From positions 1-47,375 of the forward strand of contig JAUCBJ010001122.1 of NCBI GenBank assembly GCA_032718475.1: a DNA stretch of 47,375 nucleotides, written 5' to 3'. Source of the stretch: Nemertoderma westbladi. Taxonomy: Eukaryota > Xenacoelomorpha > Nemertodermatida > Nemertodermatidae. Of the stretch, positions 1 to 10,503 are shown one piece after another (the stretch's first letter is position 1; each line of letters opens with the position of its first letter). The notes beneath the pieces were generated by a model. It was not told where the DNA came from. It worked only from the letters and a program-made list of their open reading frames with translations, and searched no databases. The translations under genes and the position numbers were made by a program.

Positions 1-1943
1 CTTGGATGAGGTCTCCTTAGGTTGCTTTCGTGGCTCTTGCAATGGCTTCGATTGTTCTGAGAGTGGTTCTTTTATTTGTCTATTAGAATGTAATTTAGTG
101 TGATGAGTTTTTCCACAAACGAAACATGATGATCGTGAAGTACATGAACCTTTATGCCCACCCAGACAGTTGGTGCAAATACCCTTTGTTTCGACCGAAT
201 CTAATCTATCTTCAATGGAAAGTTCATTAAATTGTGGGCAGGTATAGATTCTATGACCTTTATTATTACAGAAACCGCATATCCGCGCAGTCCAATCCTT
301 TGAAATCCAGTTCCTTTGGCCATTCCTAGATGATGTAGCAGATGAACTAGCATTTACAAAGTTAGTTGCTGGATACCTAGTTGAAGGGACACTACGGTTA
401 TGTGTGTCTGCTACCAGTGTGGTTACTTTAGGTGGAGGACATTGTTGGGGTGGTTGTTTACCTGCTGATTTATCGTGTTTTTCTTGGTATTTATCTGAGT
501 GCTTATCATCAGGGTAAGATATTTTGAATACAGGGTCATTCTGTATTCTTGCTCTCTGCGCAATGTACCCAGCCATCTCAAACAAATTTGGTTCCCTTAG
601 GTTGTCAGAACGAATGGAATCTGCTTTCTTGCGCCAGCCCAACTGGCACCATTGTGGAGTGTTTCCTATAATACGCTGCATATTAACCATTGTGTGCAAT
701 TCTTCTGGGCGTTGTAAATGCTGCAATAGGTTAATAGAGTAGTTTAATTTGTCAGAGTACTCTCGTAAACGTGGACCATCACTTGCTGCCATCCTTGTTG
801 TATTGATCAATTCATTGACTGTGGCTTCAATGATAAGCGTAGCATGACCATAACGCTCCCTGAGAATCTGCAATGCCTTAGCATAACTTCCTGAAAGCCC
901 TTCATAACCTTCAATAAGTTGCTTCGGGGGACCAGTGAGATATTGTAACAACATTGACAATTTCTCTGAATCTGGCAAGTTCTTAACGTGAATTTGGTCA
1001 TAAAAACTTTGCAGAAAACTAATGAATTTGGTGGGATTACCATCAAACTTTGTTGGAACACGTTGAGGCATACTAAGACGCATGGTTACATTCTCTAATA
1101 GACAGTTCGTTGCTTGATGTGCTTGGTCTAAAATTGACTGGCTTGTAGATTTTATTGCATTTGTTTGCAAATTATCTATCTGCAAGACTCGAGCAAATGT
1201 AGCATCTGGGCTGTCGTCAACCCCAAGCTTTGTTCTAGAATGGATCATAGGTGCTGGATTACATGGTGGATGATTAAATGTATTGTCAATATGCTCTTGA
1301 GATACCATTTGGTTGATCCAGTTAGAACTTGATAGATCGGCTGCACAAGATGTTTGCACAGATTGGGGCACCTTTTGCACATGTGACAATTGTGTCGTGC
1401 TGCTATTGGTTGCTCGTAAAGGTTTTGGCTGAGGTGGGATATGTGAAGCTGATGTATTGTTCGGGTATATTGCATTAATATTGGAAAAATTGTATGCATC
1501 GGTATTGCAGCTATTCATGTCTGCATAAGACTTGGGTCTTGATATTTGTTGCCGTTGGTATGGTGCTGGTGCAGGAACTGGAGAACTGTGCCATGAGTTA
1601 ATGGATTTTCCATTCGGTAAAATGAATGTAGGTGGATTTGTTTCATTAAGATGTACTTGACCATGACTATAATATGGATGCGGTATAGCCATTGAGTTTT
1701 GGCAAGATTGATCAGTTACACCTGATTGATATGGCCATGCACATGCATGAGGATTTAGTACCTGAGATGTATGAAAATCTTGGCAGGTACGTGGAGGTGC
1801 GATCTGATAGTCAGGTGCTTTCAAGCTTTGCTGTTGGTATAATGGAAGTAGTCGATGTTGACGGTAAATCTGAAGGTATTGGTTGAGGCTGGGAGGGGTG
1901 CCAAGATACCTTATGTCTGGTTTCACGGATTTTTTCTTTGTCA
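1..1943 (-). pseudogene. BEL/Pao retrotransposon gag, C-terminal part (runs off left edge)
   Basis: This minus-strand reading frame is open from about 1943 to base 1 and continues beyond the window. It begins with a long Q/P/N-rich linker. About 1075-840 holds a DUF1759-like gag segment (motifs KFDGNPTKF and LLQYLTGPPKQLIEGY, then RERYG). About 290-100 holds a run of zinc knuckles: CGFCNNKGHRIYTC, then CTNCLGGHKGSC, then CFVCGKTHHTKLH. This order (DUF1759, then Cys/His knuckles ending in HH..LH) is characteristic of BEL/Pao gag; protease and RT should lie left of the window. The frame does not join the upstream gag frame, which stops at 1811, so a frameshift lies between 1811 and 1943. A run of six A on the coding strand near 1934 is a possible slip or indel site. 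Family call is strong; loss of function is inferred from the breaks. Confidence 0.88.
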
Positions 1944-3656
1944 CAGTCTACAGTTTGTTTGTCAACTACACTACTGTGGTTTAATTTGTCATTAAACTTT
2001 ATTAGAGGTTCTGACTGTGGAAAGATGTCATTTACAGTTCTACTACAATCCTGGTAATTACATTTATTATTAGTTTCGCTAACACTAAAGCTAACTGGTA
2101 CCTGAGGTGTTGCTTTGGCAGTTAGTTTTGATTTATTTTCACTTAGAGAAACTTTTCGTGCTTCAGCATCTCTGCGCAGTAATGATGCTCGTAATTCTAC
2201 AGCTTCAGCACTCTTAGTTATTTTCTTTCTCGCAATTTCCATTTCACTTTCTTTAATTTCTAAATCCTTTTCTGCTAGGAATCTCTGTATCTCTGCCTCT
2301 CTTTCCATTGCTTGAATGTAAGACTCATTTGTCTCAGAAAATTTCGATACTCTAGATGAAATACGAGATCCACTTTTACAGTCAGCTTGTTTCTTTCTAT
2401 GATACTGACTGCTTACATTGGAAATTGAATCTGAAGGTTTGATTAAATTTTGTAGGTCAATAGTTTTTCTTAAATATTTTTGACTATTTTCTTTAGTTTT
2501 ACTGTTAGCGATTTCATTTGAAATGATATTGGATTTAGATAACTTACCTAAGATCTCACTGCCTTTCTGTGACTGTAACTTTATTTGAGAGTCTTTGGTA
2601 TGTTTTATTTCAGCTTGTGCAAGAGGTCAGTGTGGTTTATTGACTGAGAGAATTGTTCCTTGGTCATTAGAAGTTCGGATATTTCGGTAAACTTCGTCGT
2701 CATTGTCCACATCCTCATCAACAAGGTTGTCTTGTAGGTCACCTAGAAGGTTTACATTATAAGGGTGAGTGGTGATACAAGTGAATGGTGTACTGGTGTT
2801 GTCTATGTACTTATTCAATGAATTGATTACGGTACTAGAAGATTGAGTGACATTATGAGTAACATCAGTTGGGGGATATTGTGATATGTGGAGCGGTTCA
2901 TTATCTAAAATAGAGTCATCAATTAGCGAGCGGTTAATACGAACTGAGTCAAAATGACTCAAACTAGTAGTAAGTTTTGCGTCACCTGCAGATAAATGGA
3001 GAGACTGGGATACATCCGCCTGCTGAGGTGTAAGTTCATTTAACATATGAATAGCAGCTTTATACTGCTTTTCTACTAACTCATAATCTGTCTTAAATGA
3101 TATTTGATACTGGATGTTACCGAGATGGGCAGACTCTTCAATAGCCTGACCGAATGCTGAGCTGATCCGTTGCCATGCCGTGTTCAGTTTATCTCTCAAT
3201 TGTAGCCAATGGGTTCGATTGAGATCCACTGGGCCACATTGATGCAAATTGGTAATTGATTTAACAATGCCTGTGAAGTGGCTTTTAAAACCTCCCAGGC
3301 GGCGTTTTAACTGTGACATACTGTCTATGTGGGATTTTTCTTCTCGTGTGCTAACTACATATCTCTTTGGTCGGCTTGGCTTAGTGGCACCCTCTGGTTT
3401 AGAGACTGAAGGGCGCGTTGGAATGAGACTTACCTGTGATGGCGACGACAATACTCCCTGTATTACTGTGTCATCAGCTGAGGTTAACTCCAAAGATGTT
3501 ATTCCATGTTGAGGTTGCCTATCGTTGGCAGGTTGAAAGTTCTCTTCACTGGCAACGACTGGTAGTTAACCAAATAAACCCATCAACAACAGAGTTACTT
3601 CGTGACTGTGACATTGTAGACGGAGTAACAACGGTAACAGGGTGTAAGTGAGCCAT
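1811..3656 (-). pseudogene. BEL/Pao gag, N-terminal part, broken
   Basis: The main block is a 288-codon open stretch (about 3493-2627) ending in TGA. The same frame continues for about 270 further codons to a stop at 1811, so that TGA is a single in-frame stop inside the gag. The first block contains a KRRLGGFKSHFTGIVKSI-type helical segment and a long acidic, Ser/Thr-rich tail. The second block has a charged coiled-coil-like stretch (MEREAEIQRFLAEKDLEI). The first ATG upstream in a plausible context is at 3656, but its frame stops after 36 codons and the main frame has an upstream TAA, so another small indel lies near 3530-3550. No domain name can be given for this half. It is assigned to the element because it leads directly into the DUF1759/knuckle part. 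No LTR or primer-binding site could be recognised to its right. Confidence 0.7.
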
Positions 3657-3970
3657 TAGTGAAGTTTAATTCTTATATATCTATTGAATTAAATACTGAT
3701 TATTAGTTTGGCAGTACAGAACGTGATTAAATTTATATTGAATAAGCTAAATTCAAAGAATATATTAAAATAATAATTAAATAATTGAATTAGAGTTACA
3801 GAAAGAATAATCGATGTTAGTGTTATTAATGTTAGAATATTTGTAACACAGATACTCACGTCTCTTGTGCAACAAATAATAAAACCTGCTATGATGAAAT
3901 AACTAAATGTAATGCATTAAGAAGATATTATATTTTAATAATAACGCAATTAATATTAGGTATTAATCCT

Positions 3971-4519
3971 AGTAAAGCACTGGATAGGTTGTAAATAGTT
4001 TTCACGAAACTACGAGAAGAGGGATGCAAATAATTTAGCCTATTTGCAATGCAATTACGGCACTGATGGCGGTAAAGCACTGGATAGGTTGTAAATAATT
4101 TACACGAAATTGCGGGAAGAGGGATGCAAATAATTTAGCCTATTTGCAATGCAATTACGGCACTGATGGCGGTAAAGCACTGGATAGGTTGTAAATAATT
4201 TACACGAAATTGCGGGAAGAGGGATGCAAATAATTTAGCCTATTTGCAATGCAATTACGGCACTGATGGCGGTAAAGCACTGGATAGGTTGTAAATAATT
4301 TACACGAAAGACAAGAAGAGGGATGCAAATAATTTAGCCTATTTGCAATGCAATTACGGCACTGATGGCGGTAAAGCACTGGATTGGATAGGTTGTAAAT
4401 AATTTACACGAAATTGCGGGAAGAGGGATGCAAATAATTTAGCCTATTTGCAATGCAATTACGGCACTGATGGCGGTAAAGCACTGGATAGGTTGTAAAT
4501 AATTTACACGAAAGACAAG
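3971..4519. repeat. 100-bp tandem repeat, about 5.5 copies
   Basis: Units start with GGTAAAGCACTGGATAGG at about 3971, 4071, 4171, 4271, 4370 and 4475. Most are 100 bp. The unit at 4271 is 99 bp with a changed middle (gaaagacaagaag), and the one at 4370 carries a 5-bp internal duplication (ggattggatagg). The first copy is the most diverged. The array sits just upstream of the BEL gag, so it could be part of that element's leader or LTR, but this cannot be shown here. Confidence 0.95.
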
Positions 4520-5336
4520 TCAGTTTCTGGTTACACAAAACCGGAACTGAATGTCCGAATTTGAGGCTGCCTCCACGAAAACGCGAAGCCAGTGTCTTAT
4601 AGTGAAATGTTAGGTTCCTATTATTAAAGCTAATATTGCGTAATATGGACATATGAATGTATATAGTTCAGTTTGACTACCTATTTATTAAGTTAAGTAC
4701 AGCACAGAAAACAGATACGGCAGATGCAACAACAAAACACTACCGCACTCACTATACAATAAGTCCGCCAGAGTAGAGACTGGTAGAACTTGAAATATTA
4801 TGATGGCAGGACGAGGTATATAGTTATACCGTAGTTAGGCCTAGTAGTGTACGTATAATTGCCTAATATACAGGACTAACAACAACTATGAGCGAGACAA
4901 CTATTTAATTTTTTTTTACTGAAAAAAATGCTGTTTTCCAACAGTATCTTTAGGCCTACTTAATACAGTAGGTAGCCTAATTAACCTTTTTTTTTTTTAC
5001 AGTAAATCAAATATGTTCTAGTTTGTTATGTTTTACTCGTATGTTTTACTGTAACGGATGTGAAGCTGAAAGATACCCCGAAAATCCCGTTATTTGCGGA
5101 CTGTCTCAAATCTGCAATTCTCGGAGCAATACGTCCTACCTGGCTGCATATCATTACCTAGGGGCCTATTGATTTCTCAGTTTACGCGCTGTCGCAGTTA
5201 ATCCCATATATGGAAATAAATAATATGATATTGAATATTATTTTACTTACATTGAATTGAATCTTGAAATGAGATGTGGGCGAAGCTCCCGAAATACCGG
5301 TAACTGAAGAAGGAATATCGGCACTTACAATAATAT
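4520..5336. other. No gene recognised
   Basis: AT-rich sequence with poly-T runs at about 4913 and 4988. No coding similarity is recognisable. A GTAAGT splice-donor-like site reads on the minus strand at about 5255 (see findings). Confidence 0.5.
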
Positions 5337-5427
5337 TACTACTAGGATCGGCATGCTGCATTGCAGCTGCATTTTTAAGAATGCTGTGCCGGCTTGTCAA
5401 CAAAATTGCACCGCCACAACTCCCTAG
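5337..5427 (-). mobile_element. 91-bp 3'-end fragment of the LINE found at 38-40.5 kb
   Basis: The reverse complement matches 40457-40545 almost base for base. It covers the last codons of the LINE ORF (ending DKPAQHS then stop) and the start of its 3' UTR, including GCAGCTGCAATGCAGCATGC. The copy is 5'-truncated, as expected for target-primed reverse transcription. No target duplication was recognised. Confidence 0.9.
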
Positions 5428-6311
5428 ATATATACAATAATATACTTCTGCACCAATAACCCTACAACCCTACTAAATAATCGAATAATAATACAGTAAC
5501 ATATGATGATTAACTGTTCATGCGGTAAAACATATTGAGATAATGTAGGTAAGAATAATAATGAATGATATGCTAGCCTCGAATGAGTGAGAGGCTGCAG
5601 TATTTATAGATAATGGAGGCTACTGTCGTGGTTGTCATGGTGAGTCGGGGTATGACCTCTGGCTGTCAATAGATGACAGCCAATATGAATGTTGAATATA
5701 CCAGAATGGACAATGAAACGATAATAAGAGATTCAATAAAATACTGATATGAAAGGAAGTATCCTCACCACGACAATCACTTCAGAGCATTGGTCAACCA
5801 ATCAGAGCACAGTAAAGTAATAAATGTGGCTGTACTAGAGCTAGAGATACGAGGTTACACTGTGAATAATAGTAAGGCAATATTGAAATATTGCGACCGA
5901 CTATTGTTACTTGACTTACTAATATTGGGTTTTGGAATGAATAATATAAGATGGTCTGAGGGCTACTAATGCATACTGGACTAAACAGAAATATTCTACC
6001 TACTCTAAACTGCACCCTATCTAAGAATAATATGAAGTCGCGTTGCAACACTTTTCCGTGGCCGCCAGCCAATACAAACCCATCTACAGAATGTACTGTA
6101 CAGTGTCTACCTTTTATTTCAATTTTATCTGTTTTTTTTACTCTTAGATAAACCACAGTCAGTATCTACCTTTAATTCAATTATATCTGCTTTTTACTCT
6201 TTTATATACTTACCGCTAATTATATTCACAGATATTTATTTTACTTGAGTTTTATTCTGGACCCTCATGGTAACGAGGTGAAACCTCATGAGGCCATCCA
6301 CTCCACACGTC
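5428..6311. other. No gene recognised; short imperfect duplication
   Basis: Mostly AT-rich unique-looking DNA. About 6105-6160 and 6163-6215 are imperfect copies of each other (tctacctttt/tatctacctt ... ttttactctt). A 120-codon minus-strand open frame at 5794-6156 shows no recognisable domain and is not called. Confidence 0.5.
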
Positions 6312-6545
6312 ACTACATACGCTATCCTTCTTGTTTTTACAGTACGTTACATTAATTATATTTACACTCATATTTACATACATATCTACATTTATATTCA
6401 CTACATACGCTATCCTTCTTGTTTTTACAGTACGTTACATTAATTATATTTACACTCATATTTACATACATATCTACATTTATATTTACTACATACGATA
6501 TCCTTCTTGTTTATACTGCACATTAACATTAATTATATTTTACCT
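6312..6545. repeat. 88-bp tandem repeat, about 2.6 copies
   Basis: Units beginning ACTACATACG start at 6312, 6400 and 6488. The first two are nearly identical, and the third diverges after about 50 bp. The unit is low-complexity (tacata/tttata runs). Confidence 0.93.
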
Positions 6546-7278
6546 ACGCTTGTGATGTTGAGACCCATTTGTTTTAAAACTAATGCAATTGGGCAACATC
6601 TCTCATGTTACCGTGCCATATAGTACACTACTATGCATAGTTACATAATATTCATTGTTGTTTTGTCATCGTTGTTTCGCTTTGCATTGCGATTTTATCT
6701 GTTTAGTGCATATAATTTGTTGTTGACGTAAAAAAAATCAAATAAAATCAAATAAAAAAAAACTGTACGTCTCACCAGTTGTATTTTTTATTGAGTCTAT
6801 ACAGATACTGTTCGCTGTTCAGTAATTGGCTGACAGCTTGATCATTAGACTGGTTAATTATTGATTTATTAGTGTGGTAGGCCTAACCAACATTTTCTGA
6901 CTTTTCGGTTTTCTAAAAATTACTTTGATTTTTAAGAGCCTCATTCCGTGCCACCACTCTTGTGCCTAGACTACTGGTACTTAAATACTCCCTCAAACGA
7001 ATTATTGCTGTAAAACCTTCTAACTTTCAAACTGTCTAAAAAATTCCTCCAACTAGGCCTACATCTACCGGTACCGGGGTACCATGTTGGGTGGGATAAT
7101 TAGCTAGATTTCAATGAGCCTCTTATTAATTGTGCACTGAAGATTTTTATATTTCAATGAGTCTCTTAGTATTGCACTGCATTGTTTAATTGCTATAGTT
7201 CTACTTGAATATTATTATCATTGTTATAAACATTTTAGTCATTTCGCATTTGCCTCAACTATTTTACTCTAATCCGTA
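6546..7278. other. No gene recognised
   Basis: AT-rich DNA with a poly-A/AAATC tract near 6730-6765. No ORF or repeat with recognisable identity was seen. Confidence 0.5.
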
Positions 7279-7475
7279 CTAAATTCGTTATTCTATGCTA
7301 CAAATTTAATTAGAATCTAGGTGAACACCCCCCCCCCCCCCCCCCTCCTAAATTCGTTATTCTAGGCTACAAATTTAATTAGAATCTAGGTGAACACCCC
7401 CCCCCCCCCCCCCCCCCCCCCTCCTAAATTATTTATTCTATACTACAAATTGAATAAGAATCCAGTTGACAATGA
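7279..7475. repeat. Three degenerate ~72-bp units joined by poly-C tracts
   Basis: The unit (ctaaattcgttattct ... gaatctaggtgaac) occurs at about 7279, 7349 and 7424. The first two copies each end in a long C run (about 7328-7345 and 7397-7421) followed by TCCTAAATT. The third copy is diverged and lacks the C run. The homopolymer lengths may be unreliable in the assembly. Confidence 0.88.
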
Positions 7476-7699
7476 CCACTCCCCATATACCACTCCTTGA
7501 ACACTCCCCACATACCACACCTACCCTCCAGCAAACAACAACGGAAAGGAACCATCAAAGGCCCGGGGAATTCCTTGAATTACGCGAAAAGTAAATCTTG
7601 AAGTTAAACTTAGAGAAGATTGAAAGCGTTTTAGACAAAAACGTGCCAATGTCCCGACCCTCCCCTATACACGTTATGTATTTAATATACAGTAATTTT

Positions 7700-7850
7700 A
7701 TCGGAAACTTATACAGTAATGTGACGTCACAATATTGCGGACACCCCCCCCCCCCCCCTCCCCACCCCCTCGTCAATAATCGTCACGAAATACCTAACCC
7801 CATCCCGCCCCTGTCCAGCGTGACATCATTTATGGATGACCCCTTAATGT
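7700..7850. mobile_element. Possible short non-autonomous element with poly-C core
   Basis: GTGACGTCAC at 7721-7730 is followed by a poly-C/PPP region (7744-7770) and ends with GCGTGACATCATTTATGGAT then GACCCCTTAA. The GTGACRTCA word at both sides and the terminal TTAA resemble the ends of short invertebrate repeats. No family can be named and the left boundary is unclear. Confidence 0.3.
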
Positions 7851-7855
7851 AAATA

Positions 7856-8522
7856 CCTGGTCAGCTGAATGATTTTTTAGTTATTGTGTTGTGTACTGCT
7901 GACAGTAGAGTTGAATGCTCTTTATATGTATTTCATTTAATTTGTAGAGGGAAGTTAATTATGTTTTGGCAACATTAATGCTGTGAATGCAGTTGGAATC
8001 AGATGCTTTAGATTCCCATTTATAGCCACAGAGGATATCTGTTTGGCTTAAATAATTTGAAAGTACTTTAGAAAGCAATGATTATGACAGATACAGTATA
8101 TGGGCCTACACTTGTTTGCTAACTAACCTTCTTCAACTTTCAGTTTCCAAATTTTTAAAGAACATTCTTAGCCTGTGTAAGATACAGTATAAGTTGTTTT
8201 GCAGATACAAAGTTAACTGACACTCAGATTTTGTAACTGAATAATCAATCGAATTTGTAACTGGACAGTTTGATCTGCACTCATTATGGTGGTGGGTACT
8301 GCTACTTCAACTGCACTACTTTTAAAATTCCCTCCATTTGCTTTCTATCATATAATTACAGTCAGCTGGTGATGGGTTTTTTTTATGATATATGTAAGAT
8401 GTTTTAAATTTGAAAGGTTTTTATACTTTAAGTTAATGAATGAGTTAAAAAAATATTTGATACATGGTTCTTGGATTTATTACTGCTTACTTTGATATGG
8501 AACAGGGCATTTTAATTTGTAT
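7856..8522. other. No gene recognised
   Basis: AT-rich non-coding sequence. Nothing beyond short homopolymers was seen. Confidence 0.5.
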
Positions 8523-8815
8523 CTGGGTGCTCAGATTTGTAACCATTTGTAACAAGTCATAACCAAGGACATAAAGTTGCGACGGGGTGCTCATATTTGT
8601 AACCAAACATACTGATTTGTAACCAGGAACACAGATTCGAACCAGGCACTCCGATTTGTAACCGAGAATTCGAATTTATTACAGGACTCTCAGATTTGTA
8701 ACCAGAAACTAAGTTTTGTAACCAGAAACTAAGATTTGTAACCAGAAACTCAGATTTGTGACCAGGCACTCAGATTTGTAACCATAAACTCAAATTCGTA
8801 ACCGCTATCAGTTGA
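8523..8815. repeat. ~20-bp minisatellite (CAGATTTGTAACCAGGCACT type)
   Basis: About 14 degenerate copies of a 20-bp unit built around GATTTGTAACCAG run across this stretch. Its right end overlaps the 3' end of the decayed coding region at 8755-9335, where the coding strand reads GGTTACGAATTTGAG. The repeat therefore seems to have been seeded from coding sequence. Confidence 0.9.
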
Positions 8816-9335
8816 CTGTTTATGATAAATAAAAGGTAGGTTCCTTATTGGTCTAAAGTCTCCCTCCACGGTAACCACTGGGGCTCCTTCTTGTCTGTTG
8901 TGTAAATAATAAGAGTGGATCTGGAATCTAACAATGTCATCAAGTTTCAGACTCTTTTGGTGTCCGTTAATGTACATGTTAGAAGGCACAGTAGACAAGA
9001 ATAACAATTGCAAAGTGGCAATTCGCTTATTATTGGTACAGTAAATCAATAAACCCTTATCTCTCGTAGGTACAGCACTTGTCCTGTGTATGTTTTACCA
9101 TCCTCTAGCATATCATACTTATCCGTTAGCATACTGTACTTATCCGTTAGCATACTGTACTTATCCGTTAGCATACTGTACTTATCCGTTTACATTCTCC
9201 ATCTTGGTTAAGGTTAATATTTTTAGCTACCTCGCATGAATCATCATCCTGTATTCTAACGCATGCGGCGTATCGATAAACATCTGTATTATTATACTGT
9301 AGCTCTACTGGAATAGAAGCGTTCTGTTATCAATA
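8755..9335 (-). pseudogene. Decayed coding region with cold-shock/OB-like motifs
   Basis: Minus-strand frames read like real protein. From about 9335 down to 9200 comes a block with VELQYNNTDVYRYAACVRIQ and then EVAKNINLNQDGECK. The 21-bp repeat follows, read as TDKYSML heptads, leading in frame into EDGKTYTGQVLYLR. One frameshift near 9065 leads to DKGLLIYCTNNKRIATLQL, then SLKLDDIVRFQIHSYYLHNR and APVVTVEGDF. The order 'GQVLYL..KGLI ... FLS ... LKLDDIVRF ... APVVTV' is what a cold-shock or similar OB-fold RNA-binding domain looks like. That is a pattern judgement, not a database match. An AG acceptor-like site lies at about 9335. At least two frame breaks argue for a pseudogene, though introns or assembly errors remain possible. 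Confidence 0.45.
9106..9190 (-). repeat. 21-bp tandem repeat, four copies, in-frame in decayed ORF
   Basis: Four copies of a 21-bp unit (coding strand ACGGATAAGTACAGTATGCT plus A) encode TDKYSML three times and then TDKYDML. Because 21 is a multiple of three, the repeat keeps the downstream frame open. This supports past coding use of the minus strand. Confidence 0.85.
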
Positions 9336-9639
9336 GACAGGATCCGGCGTCTCTTAGTAACATGGATGTTATTTTCATGAAATTGTATTTTGTGGCATTG
9401 GCAAAGTTCCATATTATTATTTTTATCGAATGGAACTATATACACATATTTATTTTTATAACTATAGAACTAGTGCCGTGCTTTGCTTATTGCTTTATAC
9501 ACCCATTCAGACCATACTAGGGTAAAAAACAACACAATTGACCGGATTGTTTCGGAGCCTTTCGTGTGACAATCAGACAGACAGACAAACAAACATGCAG
9601 ACACGATTTTTTTTACAATAAGTAAATCTGAAGATTTAC

Positions 9640-9965
9640 AAATAAACATTGGCCGGTATAAGTTATGGTCTCCTCTTATGTTTGGAAGTTTACTATCTGA
9701 GCCGCAATCACTACATCCTGGAACACTAACCCATGTTGTTCTATCTTTTCTAATTTCGCTTTTAAATATTACAGCATCACCCTATACCAGCAATCACTAC
9801 ATCCTGGAACACTAACCCATGTTGTTCTATCTTTTCTAATTTCGCTTTTAAATATTACAGCATCACCCTTCTTCAGAATCTTCAATAGCCATAAATATGG
9901 ACTTTTAACTTTATAAAAACTACAGATTTCTTACCGATATCCGGTTCTATGAACCCATATTGTGT
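9640..9965 (-). pseudogene. Second decayed exon-like segment with cold-shock-like motifs
   Basis: From 9965 down, the minus strand reads YGFIEPDIGKKSVVFIKL. After a one-base frame change near 9885 it reads ILKKGDAVIFKSEIRKDRTT and then WVSVPGCSDC. 'GFI.PD.GK..VF' followed by 'L.KGD.V.F' is the usual spacing of a cold-shock-type OB fold. An 86-bp tandem duplication (9704-9789 and 9790-9868) repeats the GDAVIF-to-CSDC part out of frame. The segment is probably part of the same former gene as 8755-9335. Function is unknown and the coding capacity is broken. Confidence 0.42.
9704..9868. repeat. 86-bp direct tandem duplication
   Basis: GCAATCACTACATCCTGGAA through CAGCATCACC occurs at 9704-9789 and again at 9790-9868 with essentially no differences. 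The near-identity implies a recent event. It disrupts the minus-strand reading frame described above. Confidence 0.95.
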
Positions 9966-10027
9966 GTCAACATTAAAATAAATAAATTAGATATAAAGCG
10001 GTAGGCTATTGCCAGTGGTTCCATTAA

Positions 10028-10499
10028 AATAATAATAAATTACCATAAGCAAAATATAGCATATAGGTAAGTATTAGGGGTCTACACTGGCTGAATATTG
10101 TAATGAAAACGCTGGATTTGGTGAACGTTTTCGCCCTACCGGGCTACGTCAGACCTATTATATTAATAAAGCATAATGGAGTAATTAAATTCAATTCGAA
10201 ATTCCCGCCACCTAAATAAAGCACTAATAGAATAGATAGTTCTAAGTAGGTCCTATATGTAATATAATATAAACAAAGTCGAAAACAAAATCAAAAAACA
10301 AAAAACAAAAGTCTCCAGAATAAAATAGATTTTTATCCAAACTTACATAAAGTAAAAATCCAATCGTGTCTCTAAGTAGCTCTCGTACTATTATTATAAA
10401 AACAAAAACCTCAAAACGCTCAGTTTCAACTCCGTATAACAAGTAAGGTAATATACAGCCAAACACACATTAGCAACCCCCATATGCGTACTATCCATT
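10028..10499. repeat. Left inverted terminal repeat (pLTR) of Penelope-like element
   Basis: This is the reverse complement of 15141-15612. The 225-bp stretch at 10242-10466 is identical to the one at 15174-15398, so the arms are young or homogenised. The inner border is sharp: after CTATCCATT the satellite begins. Confidence 0.95.
10104..10152 (-). ncRNA. Hammerhead-ribozyme-like motif, left arm
   Basis: On the minus strand the order is CTGACG, UA, a stem GCCC-GGTA-GGGC, GAAA, then ACG...CGT closing a third hairpin (GAAAACG with CGTTTTC). Hammerhead ribozymes have CUGANGA, stem II, GAAA and stem III in this order, and such ribozymes are known from Penelope-like pLTRs. Deviations are an extra U before A9 and a weak, interrupted stem I. 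The motif lies on the same strand as the ORF, 3' of it. It is likely decayed or a look-alike. Confidence 0.35.
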
Positions 10500-10503
10500 C
10501 CCA

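Noticed and set aside
6331-6555. 74-codon Ile/Tyr-rich ORF
   Set aside because: It is produced by the 88-bp low-complexity tandem repeat.
7598-7852. 84-codon ORF with a proline run
   Set aside because: The prolines are encoded by the poly-C tract and nothing else supports coding.
8557-8769. 70-codon minus-strand ORF with periodic sequence
   Set aside because: It is a translation of the 20-bp minisatellite; the 20-residue period comes from the repeat, not from a protein fold.
10242-10466. 74-codon ORF present identically at 15174-15398
   Set aside because: It is the same inverted-repeat arm read twice. Composition is hydrophobic low complexity and it has no domain, so it is repeat sequence rather than a gene.
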